A stretch of DNA of 64,000 bases from Kribbella pittospori. Its GTDB lineage: Bacteria; Actinomycetota; Actinomycetes; Propionibacteriales; Kribbellaceae. The position numbers were made by a program, and so were the translations under genes. Shown in pieces: positions 35,440 through 46,200 of this stretch. The DNA lies in NCBI RefSeq assembly GCF_004331465.1, contig NZ_SJKB01000023.1, positions 34,305 to 98,304 of the forward strand, given 5' to 3'. Numbering within the stretch: the stretch's first letter is position 1; the number at the start of each line of letters is the position of its first letter. The notes under the pieces are model-generated. The model was not told where the DNA came from and made no database searches. It worked only from the letters and a program-made list of their open reading frames with translations.

Positions 35440-36260
35440 CCGAGTCTCAGCGAGCTAGGCCCAACAGATCGATCAGTCGGTCCCAGCTGGGGCAGCACGC
35501 GGTTGACCAGTTGCTTGTGGAAGCGGTCGGGTTGGGTGTGAAGGCTGCGAAATGGCTGGCCGTTGAGTCCCTAAGGGATGTCGAGCGGTTCCGGCTGGCT
35601 TAGCGTGGTGGTTGAGACGGGCCGGTCGATGGAGCACCTTGTGACTCCTTGCTTCGCGGGCCCGTCGTTGTCGTGGTGCGGGCTCGGCGGATCTCTTCGG
35701 GGACCGTGTAGCGGTCGGCGATGATCCTTCGGGCCTCGGCGGTGTTGACCCGGCGTCCGTCGATGTCGCGCAGCTGGTAGGAGCTCTGGTTGCGCCAGCA
35801 GGCGACCATGCAGGTCAATCCCACCCTCCGTCTCACCAACGAATCTCCGGCCTGGCATGGTGTGCCTAACCAACGACGTGGCGACAGAGTTGTCACGGCA
35901 GAGATCGACCAGCTCGGAATCTACGCCCTGACTCAGCCGACCTGACGACCACCACCACGAACGACGCAGGGCGTAGGTACCTGATGAAACCCTTGGGCAT
36001 GTCCAGACTTTTGCCAGAGCGCAGCGGTCGAGGTCGTCAGTACAGAACCTCACGCGGTCGGTGGCCAGCCAGCCGGGCATCGAAGTCGGCCTCGCTAACT
36101 TGGCCCTACTGACCTGAGTCCGTGCATATCCACACGACCGCTCCCGATCTCCGAATTCATCAGACTGATGGCCCAGCTCAGCAGCGTCGGCTGGTCGACC
36201 GTGCCACGAGTGGCTCAGGGAGTCGACCAGCCGACGACAGAATGAGCGAGGTCTCCATGT
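35440..36260. other. Gene-poor region after the NTPase operon
   Basis: About 820 bp. Open frames of 98-169 codons occur on the minus strand between 35571 and 36080, but they overlap in different frames and have no domain, start signal or consistent codon pattern. One stretch (YQLRDIDGRRVNTAEARRII) looks coding-like and may be a gene remnant. Nothing else is recognised. Confidence 0.4.
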
Positions 36261-36839
36261 TCATTCGAGACGCAACATGAGTTCCTCTTCTCCAAACTCA
36301 TAGCGGAGCTTGAAGAGCTTGCCTGCGCTGACGTCCAGTTGTCCGTCTCCGGAGCCCGGGACCTCCACCATCTCGCCCTCGTAGTCGAACGTCGACAAGG
36401 ACGACAGGATGTAGGTGTGCGTTCCAGGCTTCAGGACAGTGACTGTGAGGGTCGCGGTGGGGTGAGCAACGTCGACAGTGAGGGTGCCGACCACGCGGTC
36501 ATCCACCTGAACCTTCACCTGCTCGGTGATCTGGTCTTCACCCAGCACATCCTGGATCGTGAAATCGATCGAAGTCGGAGTCTCCGCGGCCGCGCTGGGC
36601 GCGTGAGCCTCTGTCTGAGAGTCCGGCACGATCGATCGCGAGGCCTCATCGCTTTGAGCGACGACTGGGCTGACCATGATTGCGACAAATACCAACGTGA
36701 TGCCGACGACCGCCGACACCAATCTCCCGACCGCAGTCACCTTCGGGACCTTGAGTTCGCGCAGTTCGAAACCGCCGCCGACGGCGGCGACGAGAAGCAG
36801 CAGGCCACCAAAGAATCCCGCGAGTACGCTCAATGTCAT
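36261..36839 (-). CDS. Hypothetical two-TM membrane protein with outer beta domain
   Basis: 192 residues. Two membrane segments near the N-terminus (LAGFFGGLLLLVAAVGGG and VSAVVGITLVFVAIMV) are followed by an Ala/Ser/Glu-rich linker and a ~100-residue beta-rich domain (VKVQVDDRVVGTLTVDV, TATLTVTVLKPGTHTYIL). The domain resembles small carbohydrate- or protein-binding modules in pattern only. The promoter would lie in the short gap to the next gene. Function unknown. Confidence 0.65.
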   Translation of the reverse strand: MTLSVLAGFFGGLLLLVAAVGGGFELRELKVPKVTAVGRLVSAVVGITLVFVAIMVSPVVAQSDEASRSIVPDSQTEAHAPSAAAETPTSIDFTIQDVLGEDQITEQVKVQVDDRVVGTLTVDVAHPTATLTVTVLKPGTHTYILSSLSTFDYEGEMVEVPGSGDGQLDVSAGKLFKLRYEFGEEELMLRLE

Positions 36840-36875
36840 TTCGAAACCCCCTGAAGAATTGGTCCGTCCCCGATG

Positions 36876-37082
36876 TCATGTGGAGACGGGGACCGGACCG
36901 TGTTGACTGGCGCGCACTTGCGCCATGGCTGAGTCCAGAGCGACGTGGTCCGGATAGCCGTACCGCCTACCGACGGTGTAGACCTGATGCCGGTCGGTCT
37001 TCATGACTGCGGCCACAAACCAGACAGGACTGCCGCCGGCCAGCATCGACACGATGGTTCGGTGTTCTGGTAATACGCACAT
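36876..37082 (-). CDS. Small HTH-like hypothetical protein
   Basis: 68 residues: IVSMLAGGSPVWFVAAVMKT followed by DRHQVYTVGRRYGYPDHV. The spacing suggests a helix-turn-helix of the type used by short actinobacterial DNA-binding proteins. It lies 36 bp upstream of the two-TM protein on the same strand. There is no strong family match; a chance open frame remains possible. Confidence 0.45.
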   Translation of the reverse strand: MCVLPEHRTIVSMLAGGSPVWFVAAVMKTDRHQVYTVGRRYGYPDHVALDSAMAQVRASQHGPVPVST

Positions 37083-37448
37083 GCTGAGCTCCTCATCGAT
37101 TCGTCACGGTCCTTCGCCCGCCCTGCTGGCGGATGACGTGCCGTACTGCTAGACGCTAGGATTCGAATGCCGCCATCGCGTCTGTCTTGAGGCGCAACTT
37201 CGCATGCTCGAATGCCTCACCATGGATGGAGGTTGGTTTACTCCTGCAGCCAGACACAGGAACGAGTGCGACGCATCTCACCCGCGATCGACATCGCCCT
37301 GCGTATGAACGGACTGAACGCTCCGAAATGGCAACATGCGCTTGATTGCCGATCAATCCACTGACAGCAACCAGACTTTCGGGCAACGGTGGCCACCTGA
37401 GCGTTTGCGGCGCACACTGAAAGGATCCTGGGTTCACATTTGGGGGCG
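37083..37448. other. Intergenic promoter region
   Basis: About 365 bp between divergent genes at 37082 and 37449. No motif stands out; short open frames have no recognisable content. GGGGGCG lies just before the ATG at 37449. Confidence 0.4.
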
Positions 37449-38033
37449 ATGAAAATGGGATCCAGCCCTTGCGTCTCAGTCGTGTCGATTCAGCGCCGCG
37501 AAGCTGGCAGCCTTGCTGAGGGACACCTCGCCTGGGGTGTCCTGGCTGCACCCGACATGATCATCGTGCACGGACCACTCGGCTGGCTCCATGACACCGG
37601 GGTCGTGTTCGACGTCCTCCTTGCAGGAGCAGAGCCAGTAGGCCCAGGAACTGTCGAGAGGATTGAAGCGAAGCAGGCCGACATCGTCGGACTGGGTGGC
37701 GACGCGGAAGGAGCAGGAGCCATCGCGGTCATTACCCTGTCTCACAGGTCTCGCTACCAGCCGCAGGTCGCATCCACAGCACCAAGCGAGCTCCGCTCCG
37801 CCCTTGAGCAGGAATCAAACATCTGGAATGCCCTAGAGCGCCTCGAAGCAGTACCTTCGGGGGTCCGTGATCGCTCTCCGAGCGACGTGTTCGGCCCGAT
37901 CGAGGAGTGGGAGATCAACCGCAGGCACGGCTTGATCGTCAGCACCGAGCTCGGCGGACTGGACGAAGTCATTCTCAAGTGGTGCCGTATAACCCGGACG
38001 TGCGACTGTCCGAGCTCACAGTGGTGGCCATGA
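37449..38033 (+). CDS. Hypothetical protein translationally coupled to the sensor kinase
   Basis: 194 residues, no named family. The N-terminal ~100 residues (GHLAWGVLAAPDMIIVHGPL, VEPI-like strands, AGAIAVITLSHRSRY) have the strand pattern of trypsin-like proteases, but the catalytic His and Ser motifs are not visible, so protease activity is not claimed. The C-terminal part is polar and helical. Its stop overlaps the start of the histidine kinase (ATGA), so the two are likely produced together and may act together. Start at 37449 or 37455. Confidence 0.55.
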   Translation: MKMGSSPCVSVVSIQRREAGSLAEGHLAWGVLAAPDMIIVHGPLGWLHDTGVVFDVLLAGAEPVGPGTVERIEAKQADIVGLGGDAEGAGAIAVITLSHRSRYQPQVASTAPSELRSALEQESNIWNALERLEAVPSGVRDRSPSDVFGPIEEWEINRRHGLIVSTELGGLDEVILKWCRITRTCDCPSSQWWP

Positions 38034-39289
38034 GATTTATCCGCCGACGGCCGGTCATGATCGACCTGCTCGTTGCGTTGGGCTTGTGTGTCCTCGACCT
38101 CCTGGTGTCATGGGACACCGACCGCAGCGGTGGCCTGTCCGGAGGAGTAGCGACGCCCGTCTATGCGGTCGCAGGCTATCTGGCGCTGGTGTGGAGACGT
38201 CGGTATCCGCTCGCGGTCTACCTCGTCATGCTTGTCCATAGCATCCTCGCCTACATCGTCGTACCGGGCTTCGTGCCCACCCTGGGCGTTTGGCTCGCGC
38301 TGTACACGGTCGCATCCCGATGTAGCCGTCTGACGTCCTTGTGTGCCCTCGTCGCCGCGTACGTGCCAACGGCGCTCAATGTCGCCGACGAGGTGCGTCG
38401 GGCCCCGCCCGCTGAGCGGAGCGACGCCTTTCTCGTCTCGGCGGTCCTCGGAGTTCTCTTCACGACGATCGTGTTCGGCGTGGGCCGCTGGGTCGCATGG
38501 AGCAGACGCCAGCGCCAGTTGGTGGCTGAACTCGCGGCAGCCGAGGCCGTAACCGCAGAGCGGAACCGAATCGCCCGCGACATGCATGACATCGTCGCGC
38601 ATTCTGTAAGCCTGATGCTCCTTCAAGCGGGCGCTGCGGCGGCTGTCTTGACGACCGCTCCAGCAAGCGCCGCACGCGCCTTGCAAACTGTAGATACCCT
38701 CGGGCAACAGGCCATCCGTGAACTCCACCACCTTCTCGGCGTTCTAGACAGTGGATCGAGCGATCCGGATGCGACCACTCCCCCGAACGTTGCCCATATC
38801 GTCGACCTCGTCCGGCAACTCTCCACGAGCGGTGTTCCGATTGCATTCACGGTGACAGGAGCACCAGAAAGTGTCGACCCAGGCGTTGACGTATGTGCGT
38901 ACCGGATCGCGCAAGAGGCACTGACCAACATCGTCAAGTACTCCGACGTCACCACTACCGCCGGCGTCCAGGTGCGATGGGGACACGAGGAAGTTGTGCT
39001 GGACTTCAGGAACACCTCCAACCGGCGGCGTCGGCCCGGTTCGCATAGGTTGTCCACCGGCCATGGCCTCGTCGGAATGCGCGAGCGAGCCAAGGCCGTC
39101 GGCGGCCGCTGTGAGTCGGAGCGACTCGACGATGGCACGTTCCATGTGGTCGCGGTGTTGCCTCATCGGATGCCAGCCTTGCTTGCAGGCCAGGCCCCGG
39201 CCGCCCAACAGAGCGACCGGGGCCGACCGGCATCTGATCCAGCAGACAGCCGTCCAACCGTCAACGCCAAACCTGAATCTTCGCAATGA
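38030..39289 (+). CDS. Sensor histidine kinase (NarL-group, HisKA_3)
   Basis: 419 residues. Four or more membrane segments span residues ~10-155 with hardly any outer loop. The dimerisation motif AERNRIARDMHDIVAHSVSL holds the phospho-accepting His186; the ATPase part follows (CAYRIAQEALTNIVKYSD, TGHGLVGMRERAKAVGG). A Pro/Ala/Ser-rich tail of ~45 residues ends the protein. The start at ATG 38030 overlaps the preceding stop. Its partner is most likely the LuxR-type regulator at 39804-40469. Its 3' end overlaps the convergent lectin-like gene by 29 bp. Confidence 0.9.
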   Translation: MRFIRRRPVMIDLLVALGLCVLDLLVSWDTDRSGGLSGGVATPVYAVAGYLALVWRRRYPLAVYLVMLVHSILAYIVVPGFVPTLGVWLALYTVASRCSRLTSLCALVAAYVPTALNVADEVRRAPPAERSDAFLVSAVLGVLFTTIVFGVGRWVAWSRRQRQLVAELAAAEAVTAERNRIARDMHDIVAHSVSLMLLQAGAAAAVLTTAPASAARALQTVDTLGQQAIRELHHLLGVLDSGSSDPDATTPPNVAHIVDLVRQLSTSGVPIAFTVTGAPESVDPGVDVCAYRIAQEALTNIVKYSDVTTTAGVQVRWGHEEVVLDFRNTSNRRRRPGSHRLSTGHGLVGMRERAKAVGGRCESERLDDGTFHVVAVLPHRMPALLAGQAPAAQQSDRGRPASDPADSRPTVNAKPESSQ

Positions 39290-39647
39290 AGGCCCCGTCG
39301 CCGTTGCCCGGCCGGTCGTCGTTGATGCGGAAGGACAATCGCGTTCTTCCGGGTCCGAGAGTCGAGTTCTGGTATGTGCGACGCATCCCAGAGCCGATCC
39401 AGAAGTAGTTGTCCTCGGCCGTCCAGCCGAGCACACCGAACGGAGCAGCACCGGGGAGCGGCGAGTCGTTGTTCGCCGACCAGCCCGGCCATCCGTTCGG
39501 CCCGTTGCGACCGGTGAACCACACGCCGGCCCAGATCGACCCGGTCACACTGATGTCGATCCAATCGCCGTTCTGCAGTTCGACATTGGCATCTACGTTG
39601 GTGTCGAACTCCCTGATCACAACGTACTTGTCCACAACGAGAGCCAT
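39261..39647 (-). CDS. Small beta-sandwich lectin-like protein (PA-IL/LecA-like pattern)
   Basis: 128 residues, no signal peptide. Sequence blocks DKYVVIREFDTNVDANVELQ, GDWIDISVTGSIWAGVWFTG, YFWIGSG and RTRLSFRINDDRPGNGDGAF followed by IAKIQVWR match the strand layout and the ND-x-PG-N-x-G calcium/sugar loop of PA-IL-type galactose lectins. The ATG at 39647 follows GAGGAGG and is preferred to the upstream ATG at 39695. Fold assignment is from pattern memory and needs a profile search. It lies between a kinase and its likely response regulator. Confidence 0.6.
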   Translation of the reverse strand: MALVVDKYVVIREFDTNVDANVELQNGDWIDISVTGSIWAGVWFTGRNGPNGWPGWSANNDSPLPGAAPFGVLGWTAEDNYFWIGSGMRRTYQNSTLGPGRTRLSFRINDDRPGNGDGAFIAKIQVWR

Positions 39648-39803
39648 CTCGTTCCTCCTCCAGACGGACCTCGCACGAGTTGCGAGATCGGTCATGCCAG
39701 CGTCGAGCTTGCTGACGTGGCCAGTCGTCAGTCGCAGGACAGAAATCCCGCTCTATCCGCCGACAGAGCCGACCAACCGGTAATTGCACTATTGGCGGAG
39801 GGC

Positions 39804-40469
39804 TCAGCCGTTGCGCCGAACAAGCTCGTGCCGATACGCGAAGGCAATAGCCTGAGCCCGGTCACGGACACCGAGCTTCGTCAGAATGTGCGAAATGTGC
39901 GTCTTGATCGTGCCCACCTCGACCGTCAACCGTTCTGCAAGCTCGTAATTTGAGAGGCCTTCGGCGGCGAGCAACAGTACTTCCCGCTCCTTCGGTGTGA
40001 GCCGACCGACCTCCGGCGGCTCCTGAGACGCGCTCGCGTAGTCCCGGCCGTACCTGTCCACCAACAGCCGAACAATGCGAGGCTCAAGCGCCACCTCACC
40101 AGCAGCAACGCTCCGGATCGCTCTCACCAAGTCAGATGCGGTCTGCGACTTCAGGACGAACCCGGCTGCACCTGCGCCCAGCGAGTCCCACACCGCCTCG
40201 TCGACGTCGAAAGACGTCAGCATAACGATCGCCGGCGCTGCCGTTCCCAGCTCAGCCCGGATGGCAGCCGTCGTTTCGATACCGTCCATCCCTGGCATTC
40301 GAACATCTATCAAGGCAACATCCGGTCGCAGCCGTACGATCTTCGCCAACGCCGACCGCCCATCCGAACACTCACCAACGATCTCCAAGTCTGGCTCGCC
40401 GGACAGGAGCAGCCCCACCCCATCTCGCACGATGTCCTCGTCGTCGACCACCAGCACCCGGATGCTCAT
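39804..40469 (-). CDS. LuxR/NarL-type response regulator
   Basis: 221 residues. The receiver domain (IRVLVVDDEDIVRDGVGLLL, VALIDVRMPGMDG) has phospho-Asp55 and a conserved Lys in FVLKSQT. The C-terminal LuxR HTH reads LTPKEREVLLLAAEGLSNYE, then VGTIKTHISHILTKLGVRDR. It should be phosphorylated by the HisKA_3 kinase at 38030, encoded convergently 0.5 kb away. Targets are unknown; the lectin-like gene between them is an obvious candidate. Confidence 0.92.
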   Translation of the reverse strand: MSIRVLVVDDEDIVRDGVGLLLSGEPDLEIVGECSDGRSALAKIVRLRPDVALIDVRMPGMDGIETTAAIRAELGTAAPAIVMLTSFDVDEAVWDSLGAGAAGFVLKSQTASDLVRAIRSVAAGEVALEPRIVRLLVDRYGRDYASASQEPPEVGRLTPKEREVLLLAAEGLSNYELAERLTVEVGTIKTHISHILTKLGVRDRAQAIAFAYRHELVRRNG

Positions 40470-41106
40470 AGACGCGCCCCACCGACCGGCCCAAGTGCAT
40501 TGGCCCCGCGAGAGATCGGGCGTCGATCAGTCTCCCCATCCACCATGAGCCCCACCTGCCACCAAGTGCGCAAATCTCTTCAGATGCTCAGTTTTACACA
40601 GCGTCGGCGGCAGTATCTGCGCTTGCTAAGAATTTCTTCATACAGGACACATGCCTGCAGTCCTGTATTTCGTTGCTCAACGCGGTCTGCCTCGGGTTCA
40701 GTCTCGGCTGGCCATACCTGACTGCTCCCGCTTGGACTTCAACGAGGCACCTGTCGCCCGAGGCGGGTTCCCGCGCCCGGCAATGCCATGCCGGCGGCCA
40801 ACTGGTGCCGCTGACCGACGACGAGCTGTGCTTCCTGCATCCGCGGCACGACAAGATCGTGGCCGACCAGGCCCGGCTGTTCCTCGAGGCCGCGGGCCAG
40901 GCCACCTCGCCACCGGGTGCAGGGGAGCATCGAGTACGCCTGCGGGGGAGCGGAACAGCCTGATCTTAAAAGATGCCTTGCGGATGCCGAGATGCCGATG
41001 GCCACTTGCCAAGCGAGCGGCACCCGTCGCGTCCAACGACCATTCATCGCAGCCATGACGAATCGCGATGGTTCGCCTTACTCCGGTGTGGCGGTACCGT
41101 GCGGGA
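40470..41106. other. Gene-free region with possible remnant
   Basis: About 640 bp. A plus-strand stretch (LVPLTDDELCFLHPRHDKIV, ADQARLFLEAAGQA, ~40800-40905) looks like a piece of a once-longer protein but lacks a start and is followed by unrelated sequence. No other signal was seen. Confidence 0.4.
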
Positions 41107-42609
41107 ATGATTGGCTTCAACGGCATGGACCGTGAGCAGCTCCGCGCCCTGGACGCTATGGACGTGTGGAACCTGCTTCGCCGGGCCTGGCACAATGTCG
41201 GTGATCCCCTCGTCGCGGAGGAAGTTCTGCTTCGATGCTGGGACCTCAAGTCCTACAGCTCGTTTGCCGAACCTCGCTTCCTGTCGTCATTGCGCGACTC
41301 GTTGACCGACGGTGAAGATACGCCGCAGACCCACGTTGCCACGGCCATCGCGATTTCCGCCGGCTGGCTGTCCTCCGACCGGCTCCTCACCGAGCTGGGT
41401 GAAGACGGCCGGAAACGCCAGTACACGCCGAGCAGCTCCGTAGAGCGCCAGACCCTTCTGGGCGATCGACTGATCGCCGAGGCGGCCGATGCCTGGGGCG
41501 CGGAGGTCTGGCACAACATGTACTTCATACACCGCTGGCAGCCCCACCGCGGCGGTCTCGAGCTCACCGGAGCACGGTCGCAGCTGCGAGAGCTTGCACA
41601 GGCAAAGCCTGCTCAGTGGGTTCGGGCTCTCCCCTGGCTTCTCTGCCTCGGCGCCCCGGAGCCTCAGGTGACCGACCTGACGATCGAGATCCTGCAAGAA
41701 CATCCCGAGCTCCTAGATCTTGTGTCCGGACAACGCGAGCATCTGCACCCAAAGGTTGGCATCCGGGTCACCGGCCTGCTGGCCCGTCTCGGCCCGGTCG
41801 CGCTTCCGGAATGGGCGGTCGATGTCGCCTCAGCTCGACTGGACCGGCGCCGCGATAACTTTCCCCGCCCGTTGGCAGAACCCTCATGCACGTGGCTCTC
41901 CGATCGCGAGCTCGAGGATCTGATCAGGGGAGCGGCGAAGAACGCCACACTGACCTTCGTGCCCTGGCTGACGTCACAAGGAACCTCGGAGGAGGAGGGT
42001 CTGACGACGGCATTGCTGATGTTCCTCGAACGGGGATTCGACGAGATCGACGCCACCCACCAGTCGGCGACGGGCCGCCGGACGGCGGCTCCGGCGGTGA
42101 GCCTGGCGCATCGGATCGTCGCGAAGAAGGAGGAACGGACCCTCGGAGCCGACCTGGTGCTGCTGGTGACCGTAGCGATCTCGACTGATCTCACGCTGCA
42201 GTTCGGCGATCTCGCCCAGGTCAAGAAGTCGGAGCGGATCGCGCATCCGGGACGCGCGGATGACGCCTGGCGCATTGCGCTCGATCAGCTCGACGATCTA
42301 CTGGGGATGAGTTCGAGCGCCGTCTACTGGTTGATGAGCGCCACCGGCGAGGTGTTCGTCGTACCTGCCAAGCTTCTCAAGGCTCTCGCGAACGCACAGG
42401 CAAAGCAGGAGCAGGCGACGCTCTCGATTCGCTACACAGCGATCCGGCACGCCGCGATCCCCCTCGGTGCCTACCTCTGCGACCTCCTGATCGGCATGTG
42501 GCTCGGCACAGCCGATCCAGCGAAGCTCACGAGCTTCCAAGGCGGCGGCCCGAACACATCTCCCTACGCGATCCTGGAGCTGACAGTACGCCGCACCATC
42601 GACGGCTGA
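41107..42609 (+). CDS. Unrecognised ~500-residue protein, helical/HEAT-like
   Basis: 500 residues, none of which I can tie to a named family. It is mostly helical with repeat-like segments (WVRALPWLLCLGAPEPQVTD, VGIRVTGLLARLGPVALPEW), a conserved-looking block (YWLMSATGEVFVVPAKLLKA) and a mildly hydrophobic stretch near the C-terminus (PLGAYLCDLLIGMWLG). There is no signal peptide or nucleotide-binding motif. It converges with the large NTPase gene at 43254-46767, about 640 bp away. The start is uncertain: ATG 41107 or 41125; the frame is open from 41068. Confidence 0.6.
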   Translation: MIGFNGMDREQLRALDAMDVWNLLRRAWHNVGDPLVAEEVLLRCWDLKSYSSFAEPRFLSSLRDSLTDGEDTPQTHVATAIAISAGWLSSDRLLTELGEDGRKRQYTPSSSVERQTLLGDRLIAEAADAWGAEVWHNMYFIHRWQPHRGGLELTGARSQLRELAQAKPAQWVRALPWLLCLGAPEPQVTDLTIEILQEHPELLDLVSGQREHLHPKVGIRVTGLLARLGPVALPEWAVDVASARLDRRRDNFPRPLAEPSCTWLSDRELEDLIRGAAKNATLTFVPWLTSQGTSEEEGLTTALLMFLERGFDEIDATHQSATGRRTAAPAVSLAHRIVAKKEERTLGADLVLLVTVAISTDLTLQFGDLAQVKKSERIAHPGRADDAWRIALDQLDDLLGMSSSAVYWLMSATGEVFVVPAKLLKALANAQAKQEQATLSIRYTAIRHAAIPLGAYLCDLLIGMWLGTADPAKLTSFQGGGPNTSPYAILELTVRRTIDG

Positions 42610-43253
42610 TCGAATCCCACAACAACACCCCGGAACCTCCAGGAGGGCCGCACTTTCGAGGTTCGCAATTGGTGAGGACGGTTCCGCGGGGAGGACCCGG
42701 TTGACTTCGGCCCACAGGTGCCCGGCAGCTTGCCGTTCGTGCGCGAGGTCGGGGTGGACGGCGATCAGACCCGCGGTGTCGCCGCGGTCGGTCTCGAGGT
42801 CCAGCGCCCGTGGCGTAAGGCGGTTAGACAGGTCCGGTCACGACTGTCGACATCGCTGTCGGAGCAGATGTCGCCGCTCGGGTTCTGCCGTCCACAGACT
42901 CGGAACGCGGTCACATCCAGGGCAGCGTGACAACGAGCAGCCTGCTCTTGTCGGAGTTCGATATGGCGTGCCCGTCCTTGGTGCTCAGGGTGTGCATGGT
43001 CGGGTCACCCTTCACCAGTTGGTCCATGTGCCTCTCGGGGTCGCCGCACCGCGTCCAGATGAACGCCGAGCTCGTGGCCCTTAGCGCGAGTGGCTCAGCG
43101 TGCGCTTCCGGCGAATCACGGAAGCAGTTTGGCCCGGCCGGGAGCCGTTTCGGAAAACCGTAGCGAGATTCGCGAGCACTGAACAACCGAGGCGCGGACG
43201 GTCCATAAGCCACCTGGAGAGATCTCGCCGACTACTGCGCCGCTACCTGCCTG
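42610..43253. other. Convergent intergenic region
   Basis: About 640 bp between two convergent genes. An imperfect inverted repeat (GAACCTC...GAGGTTC, ~42632-42663) could act as a terminator for the upstream gene. Open frames across 42700-43200 on both strands have no recognisable content. Confidence 0.4.
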
Positions 43254-46200
43254 TCACCAGCCGCGGAGTGCCTCTTCGCGCTCGTCGTCGAGCGCTCGCT
43301 CGAGGTCTCGCTCCTGGTCGGCGATCGCGATCTCCGTGACCGGTCGCATCGCGGGTAATCGCTCGGCGAGGTCGTTCAACCACGCAATATCCGCCTTGAT
43401 CGCAGCGGACTCGTTGCCGGTCCATTGCCGGTGCGAGCAGATTCTGCGGGCAACCTGAGCTGCTGGCACGCCGTGCGCGAGGAGAACTGGGCCAAGTATC
43501 TCGACACCCTCATCAAGGTGCCCAGTCAGCACGTCCAGCGCGCTCCGCTCATCGAGCGTTCCGTCCTCGATCAACCGCGCCGCGAGCGCAGCGTCGCTGC
43601 CGAGAATGTGCTGGAGGAGGCTGTACGTTCCGTAGCCGCTGCGAGACGCGATCCGGGCGAGGCGCTCACGTTCGGCAGCCGGCAGGCTTCCTGGCAGCGT
43701 TCGCACGTCGTGCATCCAACCGCCACTCCCCGGGACTCCGGTGTCAGTGAGCAGTTGCCGCTCGTACCAGTCCGCGCACAGCGCAGGGTCAGCGCTCACC
43801 AAGCCCTTCAGGATCTCCTGCAGTCGCCACTGCATGTGACCGTGAACTGTTGCTTCGCTGGCATCCAGGAATGCCGCTGTCCACTCTTGTCTTCGTTGCT
43901 CGGGCAGCTCGGCGCCGTCGGGCACACCAACTCTGAACGCGAGAGCCGCTGCAGCTCGGATCTCGACAACAGGATGCCGAAGCAGGTCTCCCAGCACCGC
44001 GGTGCTGTGATCTGAGGTGTGGAGGTACTGGAGGTGGCCGGCATCCGCGGCGTGGAGCCGGACCAGGATGCTCTCAGCGAGTGGATCCAGTTCGCCTACG
44101 GACAGAATGGGATCAATGACGGCACCTCGCAGCATCTGATCGTCAAGCGCCCGGAGGATCACAGCGGCGTCGATCGAGCGCCCCTGCTCGCGTGCGTCCC
44201 AGATCGCATCCCGCAGTACTGACGGCGACTTCAGCCTGATGGCAGGCTCGAGCCAGTCGCGAGGATCGTCGGCGAGCCGGAGCATCTGCCGCGCCACCAT
44301 CCGACCCCCATCAAGATTTCCCGACGCTTCGCCCTCGCTGACGAGCTGTACGAGGCGCTCGGTTCCCGTCCATGGTCCGAGTCCATGCAGCCGCTCCGCA
44401 AGCGCACGTTGCTCGGCGGCACGCTGCTGCAGCCAGTTTTCAGCCGAGTCCTGCAGTTCACGTCGTCCCACGAGCAGCGCCAGGTCCGGGTCGATCTCCA
44501 ACGGTGGCAGGTTGTCCGGCTGCCGGACGCCCCACAGCTCAGCCAGGTCCAGTGCGCGTTGAACCCGTAAAGCAAGTCCAGGGCGCGTCGTCAGGAGCGG
44601 ATGCAGCGTACTCATCATGTCCCGTGCGCCCTCAGCACCAGCGGCTCGCTGCTCATCGGTGACCACGGCACTGCCCTCTCCATGCCCACCGGCCAACCGA
44701 AGCCAGCTTTCCACTAGTTCGATCATGTGTTGCACAGAAGCATTGGGTACGGCGCCAAAGACGGCCAAGGCGCTCACGTTCGGCCATAGCGACATTAGCT
44801 GCCGTAGGTGATCGGCACTCTCGATGCCGTTGGCGAACGTGAAGGTGCGCGCCATCGCCGGGTCCGTCCAGGTTCCTTCGACCGAGGGCGAGAAGCAGTA
44901 TCCGACCATCTCCGCGAAGACCGTCCAGCGAGACTCGAGGTCGAACCTGAGCAAACTGATCGCGTGCGACAGCAGAATGTGCCGGGTCTCGAACAGCGGT
45001 CCACGATCCGGGTCGAGATGACGAGCCAGATCTCCCAGCACGCGAAGTGGATGGGCAGGGTTCTGCCGACGAGGACGATCATCCAAGGAACCCACGTCGA
45101 GTAGTCCATGGATCGCCTCTTCGTTGCACCAGGCCTCCGCGCAGGCGACGAGAACTTCGACCGCCGCCGGACCGATGTCGTCATACGCCGTACCCCAAGC
45201 TGTCCTCATCATCGGCCGTTTCGTCCGCAGAATCGTGCGAGCCGACTTGGCGGCGAAATCCGCGGCTTCTCGATCTGTCCGGGCGAACAGCCGCATCAGG
45301 CTGAGCGTGCCTGTCCCCCACTCCGTCGGATCCCCGAGTGCTCGTGCCCACGTCCTGGCCTCGTTGAGTACTGCGGAGTCCTGCGATCGCGCGGCGGCCA
45401 GCAACAAGGTCGTCGTCAGCTCGTCCGAACGATCAGGGAAGGCGTCCGTTATCGACCGCCAGCCGCGCGTCCGCTGAACCCCGAAGAACCACCTGCTCAC
45501 CAGCGGAATCCTGAACGCAGGTAAGGGCTGCCATCGTCCCGAGCGCTGCTCGAGAAGTCCTCTGGTCGACATCCTCTTGAGACTGTCGACCAGGATCGCC
45601 AAGGGTTGCCCGACCAACTCACTCACGCGCTGAAGGTCGTCGGTGTCGGCACCGTCCACCGCCGCGACGCAGGCTACTGCGTCGAGTGTAAGTTCCGAAT
45701 CTGTGCTCTCGCGCAGGTACCGCTCGACGCGGTCGAGCAACAAGACCCCGGACGCGACGAGTTCTCCGGTGCCGTCGAGCATGGCCTCGCAGAGCAAGAT
45801 CGCCCAGCCTGGCCGGCCCTCGGCCTGGTCGAGCACCATCCGCCGGGCATGAAAGCTGGTCACCCCCAATGCCTGAACGAGGGCATCGATCTCGTCGCGC
45901 GGCATGACGTCGAGCTTCAGCGGACGAGCGGTCGGAAGAACCTCCGCAATCTGTTGCACTGAGTCTGGCCACCCAGTCGCCACAATTGAGTAGCTCAGCC
46001 CTTCCTGCCCCCGCAGAAGTACGAGTTCCGCGAGCAGCTGCAGGTTCAGATGAGCGTCGTCCACAGCAACACACGTGGGCCTCAGCTCGACCAGATCATC
46101 CGCCAAATAGGCCTTCGCCACAGGTTCGACATACATCAGCCCTGCCGCGGGTGCAAGCTCACCGAGCAGTCGGCTCTTGCCTGCACCGGGTACGCCGACC

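Noticed and set aside
37449..37800. Active trypsin-like protease domain
   Set aside because: The strand pattern is similar but the catalytic His-Asp-Ser motifs cannot be located.
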